A stretch of 64,000 nucleotides of DNA from Ampelocalamus luodianensis (Eukaryota; Streptophyta; Magnoliopsida; Poales; Poaceae): the NCBI GenBank assembly GCA_036346255.1, contig CM070624.1, positions 14,168,626 to 14,232,625 of the forward strand, written 5' to 3'. How positions within the stretch are numbered: position 1 is the stretch's first letter; every line of letters begins with the position of its first letter. Below are positions 12,504 to 23,649 of the stretch, one piece after another. The notes below the pieces were generated by a model. That model searched no databases, was not told where the DNA came from, and saw nothing but the letters and a program-made list of their open reading frames with translations. The position numbers and the translations under genes are program-made.

Positions 12504-13963
12504 GGCCGTACCGAGTCACCTTCGCCCTCCCTTGCCATTCCCTTCCCTCCATTCCTTTTCCACTGGGCGCTAGCATAAAGGAGGTGCAAGCACCATTCCT
12601 GATCACCGCGTCGCCATCACCCTCCCATCATCTCTCGTGAGCTCCCCGCCCCGCTACCTGCGTCACTACGTGTTCCGGGGCATGAGGACCTTTTCCCCCA
12701 TGTTAATTTGATGTTTTGCCGTAGGAGCTCGCTGAAGCCTCTTTCTTCTCCACTCCCGCCCAAGGGCACTGATTTCGCTACCGAGTCGTTTTCGTTGAAC
12801 TTCCCCCAAATCCCTCCCTCTCTTACCACCACCACACCCCCTTGAGATTTCCCCAGGGGTTGATTGCTTTCCCTTTCTTGTAGGTTGCCGCCGTCACCCC
12901 ATGTCCTCACTGCCGGCCCTCCTCCGATCGCCTCCATCACCCTCTCCGCTCTGGTAGGCTTCTTTCTCTCTGTAGATGCTCATGCGATGCTGGTTAGGCG
13001 GAAGCGTCGCCGGAATGTGATACTCGTCGTAGCACCAAGCGCTGCCACCGCTAAAGCCCACTGTGCTACTACTACAGACCACCGGAACCCTTGCCGCCGA
13101 CACCAATGGGGTCGCCTGGATCGTGGGGATCCACTTTGGGCACCCACTGACCACCCCGCAGCTCCGCTCGCCAGTGGCAAGTTTGGGCCGTGAGCACCCC
13201 CTGGGTACTCTGTTCTGTTCGAATTAGGACTGTCCCTTTAGTAGGGTCATTAACACCAAATCTCGGTCGTTTAGGGCATCATTAGGACAAGTAATGATTA
13301 AGGACTGAAGTAAGGAGACTCTGTTAGAATGACGTACATGCCCTAGAACAATTAATAAGGGTAATTAAAATTGAATCTTCATTGTGAGTCAATGACAGCC
13401 AAGCCCTACCGCCTTAAATGCACAGTGTGGCTCATGTCCATGGACCAGCACAGTGCATGTGGACCTTCGGTCCATGCACTGTTCATATGAGCCATGTCAC
13501 TGACAGATGGGCCCCATCTGCTAGTAAATAGATTTTCTTTAGAAAAATAACTGAAAAAGAAAATAAAATAGTTGGGCCCACCTATCATTCACTAGGGTAT
13601 TTCCAACTGAAGAATAAAACAAAAAGAAAAGAAAAGGGCTGTGGGACCCACCTGCTAGTGAGAGGATTCTCTTTTTTTCCCAGGATTTAAATTAGGGATT
13701 AGACTTCGGAGAGCATGTTCTCACTTGTTTCAACTTCGAATTGAACGATTTGTATTTCTAAATTTATCTAAATTCAAAGCCTACCCAACCAAATCGAAAG
13801 CACCTATTTTGGAGTTCATTTGAATTCTTTTGTGAGCATCCAAACTCTAGGCGGTAACCCTATGATCCCCTATCATAAGGTTAATTGTTTTAAAATGTTA
13901 AGGAAAGTATAATAGTAATAGTTACTAAAGATCATGACTAAGTTAAGCATAATCATTGTACTA

Positions 13964-14314
13964 GATAGTCGTGAAGGTCAGTAGTAGCTATGTCACGATC
14001 CCATACAAGTCAATCGGAACCAAAGTTGATAGGATAATCACTGAATAAGAAATAGTGGATGAAAACACATAGGCTTTACCTAGGACACGAGAAGTTACCT
14101 ACTTAACTAGAAGCTAACAGATAAGCTTAGTAGCATATAAGATTACTAGTATTATTAGACAGTCACAAAGGTTGCAGTAGCTATGACCTAGCTCCATGCC
14201 AGTATTAGTAGTCAAGATGATAGAGTTGATCACTAAACAAGACATAGTAGATAAAAGCCCATGGACCTGGTATGATAGTTATCTACTTAACTAGAAGTAG
14301 TCATTAGCAGATAT
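13964..14314 (+). repeat. Diverged tandem repeat, about 170-190 bp x2
   Basis: Two units share, in the same order, AGTCGTGAAGGT / AGTCACAAAGGT, AGTAGCTATG / AGTAGCTATG, TGATAGGATAATCACT / TGATAGAGTTGATCACT, AGTGGATGAAAACA / AGTAGATAAAAGCC and ACCTACTTAACTAGAAG / ATCTACTTAACTAGAAG. The divergence suggests an old duplication within the LTR. Confidence 0.65.
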
Positions 14315-14954
14315 CAGAGCTAAGGATCAACCTAGTGTGATAGGTTTACTTTAGTGTGTGCCAAGCCACGTAAGTAGTGAGACTAAGTAAAGATCAACCC
14401 AATGATAAAACCCACAACCCTAGACATCGATAAGAAAAACCATTAAATGAACTAGGTCCCATATGTCGGTGAGACTTATGTCTGCCTAGAGCGAACCTTG
14501 CACCTACGCGTAGCTCTTACCTGACCATCATGGAACTGCCTCAATAAATAGGAAGTAATAACTAAAAGAATTATTAGATCAGCTAGGCACAACATGTGAG
14601 TAGCAATGAGATGTTCCAAGGTGGATGATAGTAGTCCAAACACCAATCGACATCGTGTAGACTCCAGCTATCATCCATCGTCATCTGTTCCCAATAGTAG
14701 GACAATTTATGACCCGAAAGCAGATCAGAGAGTCCTACCTAATTGGGTGATATAGCCTATCTAAGTAAACCGATGAAGGATATATCGATCAATATGAACA
14801 TTCTCTCCCTCTCGTTGAAGTCCTAGCTCCTTGCACCAGCGGACTGACTATCAATCAAATTCCCCACCACTAGACCAAACGAATAGAGTTGAGATTTATC
14901 TATTGTCGTCTGAAGCATTTCCTTCATTCCAACTATCACGTGATGTACTTCATT

Positions 14955-15110
14955 CCATCTTAAGTATTTTTCTTCATCAACTTCTTTTGGTTATACTTCG
15001 TCTGAAGTATTTTCTTCATCAACTTCTTTGGTTATACTTCGTCAGAAGTATTTCCTTCATCAACTTCCTTGGTTATACTTCGTTTGCAGTATTTCCTTCA
15101 TCAACTCTAC
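14955..15110 (+). repeat. Tandem repeat of about 51 bp, about 3 copies
   Basis: Repeated unit with core TATACTTCGTCTGAAGTATT, then TTCTTCATCAACTTC, seen three times in a row and preceded by a decayed partial copy. The core contains a short inverted repeat (ACTTC...GAAGT). It lies inside the long LTR. Confidence 0.8.
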
Positions 15111-17021
15111 TAAGTATAATTAGTTTCAATAAGGAGTACCTTCGTCTTTCAAGATATTGTTAGATATGTTTACTCTCATTCGAAGTATTTCCTTTTGTTT
15201 GAATGTATTTGGATTTATTGGATTTCATTTGAATGCCTTCAGATGTTCTCAGGTTTAATCGTATTCTGCGTAGTTAGACTCTGAAGCCATGAAGGAACAA
15301 CGGTCCCAACAAGAACGAGCCCAAGACCATGATTATCAAAACATTGAACAAGATGATTATCAGAACATTGAGCAAGGTGAGTCAACACTTTGATCATTTT
15401 GCTCCTAAGTTTTTATGCAAATTATATTGATTCAATTACGAAGCTGCATTGCTATGTTTTATACATGTATGTTACTTTAGCTGATAGTTGATACCCTGAA
15501 TAATAATTGTGTATAAATTTCCAATCCTTGAACTTGGACATTAATCATTGTCACCTAGAATTAATGGTTTACATAGTAGTTATTAAGTCTGTATCTAAGT
15601 GTCATACTTAGTCTTGTTTAGATACATCAACATGTGGGCAATGATTTGCCCTGACATTATTAAAATTATTTGAAAAATGAGATTGGACAGTCGAGGTTGA
15701 AGTCTGGTTGATATATTGGACTAGAAAAGTATTTCTAAACAAAAGTAAAACCCAAAAACAAATTTAGACTTGGGTGGCATGAAAGAGTGGCTAGTGCTGG
15801 GGGGTGACACGACAGAGTAGGTATGTGGATGTACTGCTCGAGTCAATTAAGAACCCGGATCTTATGATGATCTCTCGTGTAAAAACAGTGTAAACACAAG
15901 TCTATAATGGGTACGACCTGGCTAACTAATTTGTTCGCCTCGGCATAGCTTCACCATTGATGGGAATGCGGTGTGGGTAGAGGGTAATGAAGCCACGGGA
16001 ACTGCACGGTGCAAACGGGGGACCTCCCGGGGGCGAGGCCCAAGGAGGTGATACCTAGTGGTGTGGGGTTGCGTTGAGGTGGGGCATTGTAAAAGCCTTG
16101 TGATAATCAATTTAGTTGCACACCTATGAAAATGTGTCAGTGATATTATGAGTTGATTGACTCTTATGGGAAAAGTGTACGAACTCTGCAGAGTAAGAAA
16201 ACTATCTAGATAGCCGTGCTCACGGTCATGAGCAGTGCCGAGAACTTGCTTGAAATAGCTTTCATTTTTATAAAATAATTTGTAGGTGGGATGAGAGAAT
16301 GTGTGGGGGCCCAGTGATTGGAAATATTGGGTTGAAGCCCAGAGAGTTGAGATGGCTTGGTTGAGAACCGGTGATAAGTACGGGATATGACCCGAGCATT
16401 GGGTGGATGGAGCCACTCAATGATATAAGAGTTGAAGCCTCCGCTAGTACTTTACAATAAATCTTAGTTTTATCAAAACTTGTGTTAGTTAAAATACTAA
16501 GTCTTAAGAATTACTTACTAACTATTCTAATTTAAACTTAGCTTTGTGCAAATAAAAGAACCATGAATCTCCCTTTGACATATATAATAATTGTATTCTA
16601 TATGTTAGCTCGCGAGTACGGTTATGTACTCATGCTCGCTCTTTATATATTCTTTTCGTTAATAAGCATAAAAGAAGGCTACATGAACAATTATGAGTAT
16701 TGGTTAAGACTGAAGATCAAGAAAGCCAAGAACTAGGTCGCGGGCTCCAGTCGATTGCCTGTGGGTATATCGTGAGGATTCCACGTGGTGTACTTTGATT
16801 CTGCTTCCGCTGGTGTTCTTTGAAAGGTATTTTGCCTGTCCGGCCATTCTGCAACTCCAAACGCCATAAAGTATATTTACGCTTTGTTTATTATTATACA
16901 ATAGCTTTACATTTTCGTGATATGTGTTTGAACCAACGATGTATCTGTGTACTATGTACTGATCCAAGAAATAGCACAAATTTACATAGTGGGTCCCAAG
17001 TTACAAATTTGGGGTCCGACA

Positions 17022-18965
17022 AAAATCCAGTGGAGTCCAAAAGGCCCCAGTAGAAATGTTTGGAAAGAATAATTAACCAATAAATTAACCAAAACTTCGA
17101 GCAGGAAAAAAAATTCTGCTACATCCAAGAAGCATTCACAGTAAAGTATACAGAAGAAATGTGGAAGCATACTTTAAGGTGGCATTTTATGTAGTTTGGG
17201 GCGTATTTAAACAACAATGTATTACAATATTTAATAGAAACTACTCTCTATTAAGTGAACAGAAAACAGAAAGGGCAATTCACATATGAGTGTTATGAGG
17301 AGATTATCTGAAGTTATGAATTAAAGGAGATCATCTAAAGTTATCAAGACCTGAGCCTCCATAGGCTCCGTATTCTTGGTCAGCTCTTAGCCTTCACTCT
17401 TGAGCCTCCATAGAAAATACCTGCTGCAGCGGCATATAACCTCGATCATGCCAAGAAAATAAAAAACAAAAGCAAAAAAAGGAAAGGAAAGGGCTCTTTC
17501 ATCAAAACCAAGCTTACTGTCTCAAGACTACTGTGACACTAGATATCTTGCATCTAAAACAAGCCACGCCATACTTTCTGTCTCGAATGTTGAACATCAG
17601 TCAAGTACTCCTGTGTATCGAGTATTGCAAATTTTGTCCTGCTGGCTTCTATCTCAAACATCCAAAACACTAAATGATATCTTGAAATTCGAACATCAAA
17701 ACCAGCACCTGGTTGGATGCTCTGCTAACATAGCCTTCACAGTGGCCAGTGGTAATAAAGATAATCATGCTCAGTTCAATTCATCATAGAGTCAAGCAAA
17801 CCAAACTGGACTTGAATTTGACTAAGATCTCCCATAAATCAGAAAAATTAAACCAAACAGAGTTTCATCTCGTGGAAAAAAACAACATTGCCCACTTATT
17901 TGACCAGAATCCATGTTAGAGAGCAAACAAATTTTAGGGTGCAGATTCCCTAGAGTTACCTTTTAACTCCACCTTGTTGATTTCATTAAATCTGGGCTGT
18001 TGACTGCTTTCCATGGTGTAGATCAAACCACGTCACCCTTCTTCTTCCATCGCCCTTCTGTTTCGTTTCTTCTATTGGGATTTGGGAGCGAAAATATTCA
18101 GCTTAGATGGTGGGCATATTTTGAAATATGCCACTCCTCAGTTTGTGGTTTTGAAATATGACATATTTCAAAGAAAAAATGGAGGAATGACATATTTCAA
18201 AATTCTTCAAAGACAACACCGCCATTAAAAAGAAGACAGTCATCGATGAAGAAGGCAGAAAATATTACCTCAAGAGGAACGGATTGTGCACCTAGCCTTG
18301 ACAACGAGGAAGACGTTGGAGGAGGCCACGCTATCGACAGCTGGGGGGCTACTGTGGAGCAGTAGACGGCTAAGGGGTGATGGTGGATATGGAGACGATG
18401 CCATCCACGGGGGTGTCAGCGGAGGAGATGGCTGCACCAATGATGGGGGTGACGACGGAGGAGGCGGCCGCGCCGACAATGGGGTGGCGGCGGCGGCTAT
18501 GGTTCGAGTCGAGGCACTGCATTGTTGCGAGTTTGTCGTTTGAGAGTCGAGACTAATGCTTCGAGCGGGGGAAACACCATGTGGCGCGGTACGGTGCGAC
18601 CCAGAGGGTCATGCGGGCCGATCTACTTTGAATTGCTAGTGACCTGTGGGATTTTGCGGGCAGATAAGTGAGATGTTTTTGCAGGACAGACTAGAGGCTT
18701 AGCGGACAGGATCGCCACACTTGCACGCCGGAGCTGGAATTTTTTTGATACTTACGCACAATTCTGAAGTGTTGGACTCTTTGAGCCTCTAGGCCTCTCC
18801 CAGACCCCCTTTGTCTTGGGCTCAGGCTGTCAGGTCAGGCACTCATCCGCCAAGCGAGCAATGAATGCATGTGATGTGATCATTTCTTCGATTGCTTTAA
18901 TTCCTCCAGAACTTGAACTTCCACCACCTCCTCGTGGCCTTGTGGGCGCCTCTCCCTGATTCTAA
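17022..18965. other. No gene recognised; possible small inverted repeat at 18122-18196
   Basis: The sequence after the Gypsy-like LTR is AT-rich and without a convincing coding frame. A short frame at 18286-18543 is Gly/Asp-rich low complexity and matches nothing I know. An imperfect hairpin is formed by GAAATATGCCACTCCTC (about 18122) and GGAGGAATGACATATTTC (about 18178). Confidence 0.5.
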
Positions 18966-19539
18966 GGCTGCGTTTGGTCATGTTGAGATAACCGAGTTAG
19001 GTAACCTTAATCTAGTTAAGTTAGCTTAAATTTTGTGTTTGTAATCAACCTTTTAATCTAAATTACCGTTTAGCTAGATTAGGTGAATTAGCAATAGAAA
19101 AACCGAAATTAGGTGGACTAGCCATGGCCCAACATAATAATAATGAGAAATATTGTGGAACAATATAGCATTGCAACCAAGGTTGGTAGAATCTTGATTC
19201 TAGTCATTCGATCCTTTGTTTCTATGACCCAGATTGACTGGACCGGTTCGATTTTATGGTAGAGTCTTAATTTGGTAGAATCTTAATATTATTACGATTC
19301 TAACAATTTTTTTTTGTAGGATCGTAATCAAAATTTTCATACGATCCTATCCGATTCTATTGATTCTAGTGATTTATTGTAAATAATTATTTGCATGTGT
19401 CTCTTTGTGGATATCATGGGGATATGCTCATGATGTTAGAATGATGATACAATTGGCAATGGTGTTGAGGGCTTGTCGGATCACTCGTTTTCTGCAAGTT
19501 CAGTAAAATCGGTATGATCGCATTTGAGGAGCGTATTAC

Positions 19540-19975
19540 CGCAGGTGGTCGTAGCTATTTGTACCGAGTGGTCGAAACTCCGAGTACTGTAGCTTTGAGT
19601 GCCGAGTGGTCGTAAGCTCCGAGTACTGTAGCTTTTGAGTACCGTAGCTTTGAGCACCGAGTGGTCGTAAGCTCCGAGTATTGTAGCTCTGAGTCCCTGG
19701 TGGTCGTAACCCGTGGTCGTAGCTTTTCGACCAGGTGTGGTCGTAGCTTTTCGACCAGATGGTTGTAGCAGGTGGTCGTAGCTCTTTCGACCATGTGATC
19801 GCTGGAGCTGGTCGTAGACCTCGTGGACACTGGTTGTGGATAGTGGTCGAAGACAGTGGTCCTAAACACTGGTCGTAGACAGTAGTCCTGGACACTGGTC
19901 GTAGACAGTGGTCCTCGACACTAGTCGAAGATAGTGGTCGTAGACCTTGTGAAGCTGGTCGTAGACCTTGCTGGT
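19540..19975 (+). repeat. Degenerate GGTCGTAG minisatellite
   Basis: About 20 copies of GGTCGTAG or close variants (GGTCGAAG, GGTCCTAG), often within longer units such as CTGGTCGTAGACAGTGGTCC. They occupy the first 0.5 kb of the LTR. Confidence 0.85.
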
Positions 19976-20752
19976 TAGGTCAATTTCATGAGTTTCAGTG
20001 CATATATGTTGCATAATGCATGTTTTGACTAACATGTGTCAAGTTGTGAAGAACTTGTGCTCAAATGGCTGGTTTGTCTATTGTTGTGTAGGTAGCTTGG
20101 AGTTAATTATAGTCAACAGCAAGAAGGACCGGGACTTGGTTAGGAGAACTAAGGTTCAGAACGGTCATATATGCCGGGTGAGATGATTGGACTCAAGCAA
20201 GGTGTAAGATGGACAAGAACCATAGAGAAGGCAAAGTTTGAGCAAAGGCCTTTGTGAAGGTATGCGCTCATGCCTCATCAATTATGTGAATTGATGATTG
20301 TGTGTATCGTGCAGTGTTACGTGACGGTTTGCTAGTTTGTGATGGTTGTAGGACACTGGAGTTAGGTCATAGTGAGGCAGACTAGATCGGAACTAGGTTA
20401 AGAGAACCGTGGTCCAGAATGATCGAGGTGGTGCCGAAAGATGACTGAGACTAGCGGGGTGATTACAAGCCGAGAAGACAAGGAACTAGAGCGGAGGCTA
20501 CCGATGATGAACATGATGAGCAGCGGCAAAGTGGACCAGGACTAGACTTAGGAAGGAGTAGGGGTCCGGACTAGGCTCAGGGAGGAGCTGAGGTCCTGAA
20601 CGGTCAAGAAAGTCGGATGTAGTTATGGTGAGATTTGTGGTGCACCATGTGACTTGGTCTCTGTTGCAAGCGATGATAGTTCGGTGGGATCCAGACGCAT
20701 GAGAGGCTTTGTAGGAAGTCATTGAGGCCACATGGATGATGATCAAGCACAG

Positions 20753-20892
20753 CAGTTCTGTGCGACGGGTTACATCGAGCAGCGTGACAGTTCTGTGCGA
20801 CGCGTTACATCAAACAGCGCTGCAGTTCGGTGTGACAGGTTACATCAAGCAGCGCGACAGTTCTGTACGACGAGTCATATCAAGCAGCGCAG
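20753..20892 (+). repeat. Tandem repeat 35 bp x4
   Basis: Unit begins CAGTTCTGTGCGACGGGTTA and continues CATCGAGCAGCGTGA. Four copies with a few substitutions each run 80 bp upstream of the LTR TATA box. Confidence 0.9.
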
Positions 20893-20970
20893 GGGTCGAT
20901 GCAAGTAAAACCCGTTGTGTGTGGGCTTAACGGGTGCCCATTTGGATGTCTCTCTAGAGCTAGCCTCCAC

Positions 20971-20978
20971 TATAAAAG
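20971..20978 (+). promoter_or_regulatory. LTR TATA box
   Basis: TATAAAAG in a CCTCCACTATAAAAGAAGAG context, about 0.96 kb before the LTR end and just after the 35-bp repeats. Confidence 0.6.
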
Positions 20979-22395
20979 AAGAGGATGCCGGTTGTGCATC
21001 TTCAACCCTCGTATTCTAGAAACCCTAATTTATGATTTAAGGATAGGAGAGGAAAGTGGAGAGGCTAGGGTTCATGAAAGATTGATTGATTGAGTGCTCA
21101 CGTGTTGAGTTTTTGTCCTCCATGGTAGAGTGGCTGTAAAGATACAATCTCTCTAATCAATCCATGCAAGATTTGCCCAAAGATGAGTCAAATCTTATTC
21201 TTACTCTCTCTTTGATGCCTTTGAGATTTTGTGTCTCTTAGGTTTTTATTTGGAATCTTGTTGTGATCTTGCTTGCTGGGATGTGTGGGATATGATCTAA
21301 GGTCATCTTCATCATCATACCACCTACGAGTAAGCTTTTGGATCTAAGTTTGTTTTTGCCCTGTTTTGGTGAAAGAAAGGGTGTTTTTAGGGGTTTTGTT
21401 CTTAAGGGCTTTTGACTTGATTCTTCCTGTGAATGAGGGTGCTAAGATGTATGGGAGACTATTCTTAGCCATCTTGGATTGATTCCTCCCACAAAATTAT
21501 CTCAATCACCATTTTCGTATTTCGTCCGGTTTTAGAGCAACATTTACTCAAACAGAAAAAGGTCGGAATTTTGGCAATCATCTTCACGATCTTTGATTGG
21601 AATAGGTTCCTGACATTCTAGAGAATGTATGTTTCAAGTCTCATGAAGTTTGAAGTTGTGGATCAAAAGTTGGATCAATTTGCAATTTTGAAATACTGCT
21701 GAAATTCTCTGTGATGATTTTACTATTCACCAGTCTGACCGATCAGTAGGGATTTCAGCGAGTTTTATCCTTTTGTTGCCTAGTTCTTATTGAATGATTA
21801 TCTTTGATCTTCATAGCTCCACGTAGCTATTGGAGTGAAAGAACCGTGAACATCTTGAGGTAAAAGATTTTAAAGAGGTCATCTTTGTGTGGCGCCTATT
21901 CAACCCCCCTTCTAGGCGCCTCTTCGGTCCAACACTTTCATTGTAAAATTTTATCTTTTATTTCTTCATGTCCATTATAATTTGCATAAATAACGAATGA
22001 TCTTTCCTTTGCACTACATTTTGGTAAACAAAAGTTTTAAAAGTACAGGTTTAAAAATGCAGAAGTGTTAAAATACAAGATAGATTTTAAAAAATATTTC
22101 TTTGGTAGAATCAGATACGATATTAGATTCTACATCGATCCTACGATTCACGATCCTGCTGAAGAACCTCCGATCTGATTCATGATCGCGATTCTGACAA
22201 CCTTTGCAACTGTATTGGTCTTAGTTGTGCTGGGTTAACTTATTCACCAATTTAGTGGGTTAACTTAATCTTAGGTTAGAAGAGTTAAAAGACTTTGACT
22301 GGGTTAAGTTAACCCTCCATAATCCTAAGGTGTTTGACATATTAAACCCCTAACCCGCCTCTTAACTCAAACCAAACATGGTCGTTTAGAGAGAA

Positions 22396-22652
22396 AATCC
22401 TATATGATCTGGTCCACAATTTCATCTCAGTAGACCAACTCTACCGTGTGACACGTGTATTTACCAATCTCAAAGCGTACAGCCCCATAATCCCTATTCC
22501 AGGATAATTTAATGCAAGACAGGGGTGAAAGAATCCTTTGGAATTGTTAATAGGGAATTTAATGCACTTTGAGATTGACAAATACACATGTCACACGGTA
22601 GAGTTAATCTACTGAGATAGAGTTATAGACCAGGTTCTATAAGATTTTTTTT
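22396..22652. mobile_element. Foldback MITE with about 80-bp inverted arms
   Basis: The left arm (about 22396-22475) contains ATCTGGTCC, CTCAGTAGACCAACTCTACC and GTGTGACACGTGTATTTACC then AATCTCAAAG. The right arm (about 22562-22652) carries the reverse complement with few changes (CTTTGAGATTGACAAATACA ... GGTAGAGTTAATCTACTGAG). The central spacer is about 85 bp. No coding capacity. Confidence 0.8.
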
Positions 22653-22793
22653 TTTCTGTTTAGAGATAGCCGACTTCTCCGTATTCCGTGCCACTCCAAA
22701 AGTGCAAGCATCGCTTCTATAAGATTTTTTTTTTCTGTTTAGAGATAGCCGACTTCTCCGTAGTCCGTGCCACTCCAAAAGTGCAAGCATCGT
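22635..22793. repeat. 80-bp tandem duplication
   Basis: The block beginning TTCTATAAGATTTTTTTTT and ending GTGCAAGCATCG is present at 22635-22714 and again at 22715-22793, with very few differences. The first copy overlaps the right end of the MITE; both contain part of the kinase fragment. Confidence 0.9.
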
Positions 22794-22857
22794 TCCTATC
22801 TGCTTTTTGTCCTGTGCGGCACAGTTCAGGGTCCAAGTACCTGAACGTGCACTGCAC
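22771..22857 (-). pseudogene. Fragment of a wall-associated kinase catalytic domain
   Basis: The minus strand encodes VQCTFRYLDPELCRTGQ then KADRNDACTFGV. It aligns with the activation segment of WAK-family kinases, which in the full gene at 37.4 kb reads VQGTFGYFDPEYYRTGQ then LTDKSDVYSFGV. Only about 29 residues are recognisable. Surrounding frames on the same strand (to 23196) are open, but I cannot match them. The C-terminal end falls in the 80-bp duplication. It is a broken gene scrap, not a gene. Confidence 0.7.
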
Positions 22858-22919
22858 GTACGCCCGGTTATAATCGAAAGGTGGAGATTTGATCGTGCAT
22901 TTCGGATTTAGGGCTGCGA

Positions 22920-23025
22920 GGAGAATAGATAGATGATGGCTGCTTGATGCGTCGACTTGTTGACCATTCTGATGGCTGCTTGATGCGTCGACAGTCGACT
23001 TGTTGACCATTCTGATGGTTGGTTC
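22920..23025. repeat. Imperfect tandem repeat, about 45 bp x2
   Basis: GATGGCTGCTTGATGCGTCG then ACTTGTTGACCATTCT appears twice in a row. The second copy carries an extra ACAGTCG insertion. Confidence 0.85.
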
Positions 23026-23571
23026 AAGAGTTGTGTTAGGTGTCGACTCTGCTTTGGATCTTTGGGTCGGAGTCAAACTGATCGTAATGTAACGCCTTTG
23101 ATTGCCGCTAATTGGGCGTTGGATTGTTAAATTGCCATTGTTAGCCGTAGTTTTATTATTTCTGAATGATAGGAGAGCTTCTCCTAAACTGGACATGTCA
23201 GATTAGACAATTTGTATCATCTTAGAAAACCTCTCTACCAAAGAATACCTAGTATGGGAATTGGGAAACTATAACCTTAGTACCGGCTCAGGTGTCTCTC
23301 TTCTTTAGTAGAACCCTTTAACAGAGCTCGGGTGCCTATCATTTTAGAAAATCTCTCTACCAAAAGTATATGATGAGCCTATTTAACCTCCCCGCCCACC
23401 GGATCTCGGACCCAGTATCGATTTGGGTGTCCATCTTCTTCTTTAGTAGAGCTAGGGATGTATGCCTATTATGAGAATTCATCCATTTTTAGACAATTTC
23501 AGCAAGTACAAAAAATGCTCGAAATGATCACTTGATTAAGGTATATCATATATTCCTTATCGTAGATAAGA

Positions 23572-23649
23572 TTCTTTGGATCCTAGTGGGATGACTTTGA
23601 CTAATACGAGTTCTTTGGATCCTAGTGGGATGACTTTGACTAATACGAG
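23572..23649 (+). repeat. Perfect 39-bp tandem duplication
   Basis: TTCTTTGGATCCTAGTGGGA followed by TGACTTTGACTAATACGAG occurs twice back to back without a mismatch, implying a recent event. The flanks 23196-24463 hold no recognisable gene. Confidence 0.95.

Larger units (their letters stand above)
8916..17021 (+). mobile_element. Gypsy-like (Tekay/RIRE8-type) LTR element, 5' LTR truncated, pol missing
   Basis: Positions 8916-9018 match 16921-17021 closely; both end with GGTCTAACA or GGTCCGACA. The first is the end of a 5' LTR and the second the end of the 3' LTR. A Met-tRNA-like primer site follows at about 9021-9035 (CTCGGTATCTAAGCC). Gag with zinc knuckles lies at 9593-9970, a purine tract at 11379-11391, and the 3' LTR begins with TGTAACACCCC at 11394. 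The internal region is only 2.4 kb and shows no protease, reverse transcriptase or integrase. The copy is therefore deleted or LARD-like. The 5' LTR is cut abruptly at 8916 against unrelated sequence. Confidence 0.75.
11394..17021 (+). mobile_element. 3' LTR of the Gypsy-like element, about 5.6 kb
   Basis: It starts TGTAACACCCC and ends GGTCCGACA. A TATA-like CTATTTAAA lies at 12495-12503, 1.1 kb in. The last 1.7 kb (from CAAGGTGAGTCAACACTTTGA at 15365) parallels the last 1.7 kb of the solo LTR at 50556-53290, including GGCTCGCGAG and CTCATGCTCGCTC-type blocks. The extra length over that 2.7-kb relative lies in the upstream part and in 13860-15110, which contains tandem repeats. Several long GC-rich frames at 11490-13190 are open on both strands and have no recognisable domains; I treat them as non-coding. 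Confidence 0.65.
19463..21934 (+). mobile_element. LTR of a Copia (SIRE/Maximus-like) retrotransposon
   Basis: It starts TGTTGAGGG and ends CTAGGCGCCTCTTCGGTCC then AACA. The 3' part, with ATTCAACCCCCCTTCTAGGCG, is the phrase that closes many SIRE/Maximus LTRs in grasses. A TATA box lies at 20971-20978 with repeats upstream. A second LTR and internal genes are absent, so this is solo-like. However, AATGG on the left and CTTTC on the right do not match as a target-site duplication, so origin by recombination with loss of flanks cannot be excluded. Confidence 0.65.
19166..22217. mobile_element. Inner MITE-like element carrying an LTR insertion
   Basis: Left terminus TTGCAACCAAGGTTGGTAGA then ATC; the right terminus on the minus strand reads TTGCAAAGGTTGTCAGAATC. 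Further similar text (GGTAGAATC, ACGATCCTA, GATTCTA) continues inward on both sides. The LTR at 19463-21934 separates the two halves, so the pre-insertion element was about 0.6 kb. Confidence 0.5.
18966..22385. mobile_element. Outer MITE-like DNA element, interrupted by nested insertions
   Basis: The left end reads GCTGCGTTTGGTCATGTTGAG and continues AGTTAGG. The right end (22330-22385) read on the minus strand gives CCATGTTTGGTTTGAGTTAAG then GGGTTAGG. These match as terminal inverted repeats over about 35 bp. Without the nested DNA the element would be about 0.35 kb. No transposase is present and no target-site duplication could be settled. Confidence 0.5.

Noticed and set aside
11490..13200. 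Many open frames on both strands
   Set aside because: His/Cys/Pro-rich by composition, inside the Gypsy-like LTR, no domain recognisable.
19458..21940. Calling the 19.46-21.93 kb LTR a proven solo LTR
   Set aside because: Flanking 5-mers AATGG and CTTTC do not match, so the target-duplication test fails.
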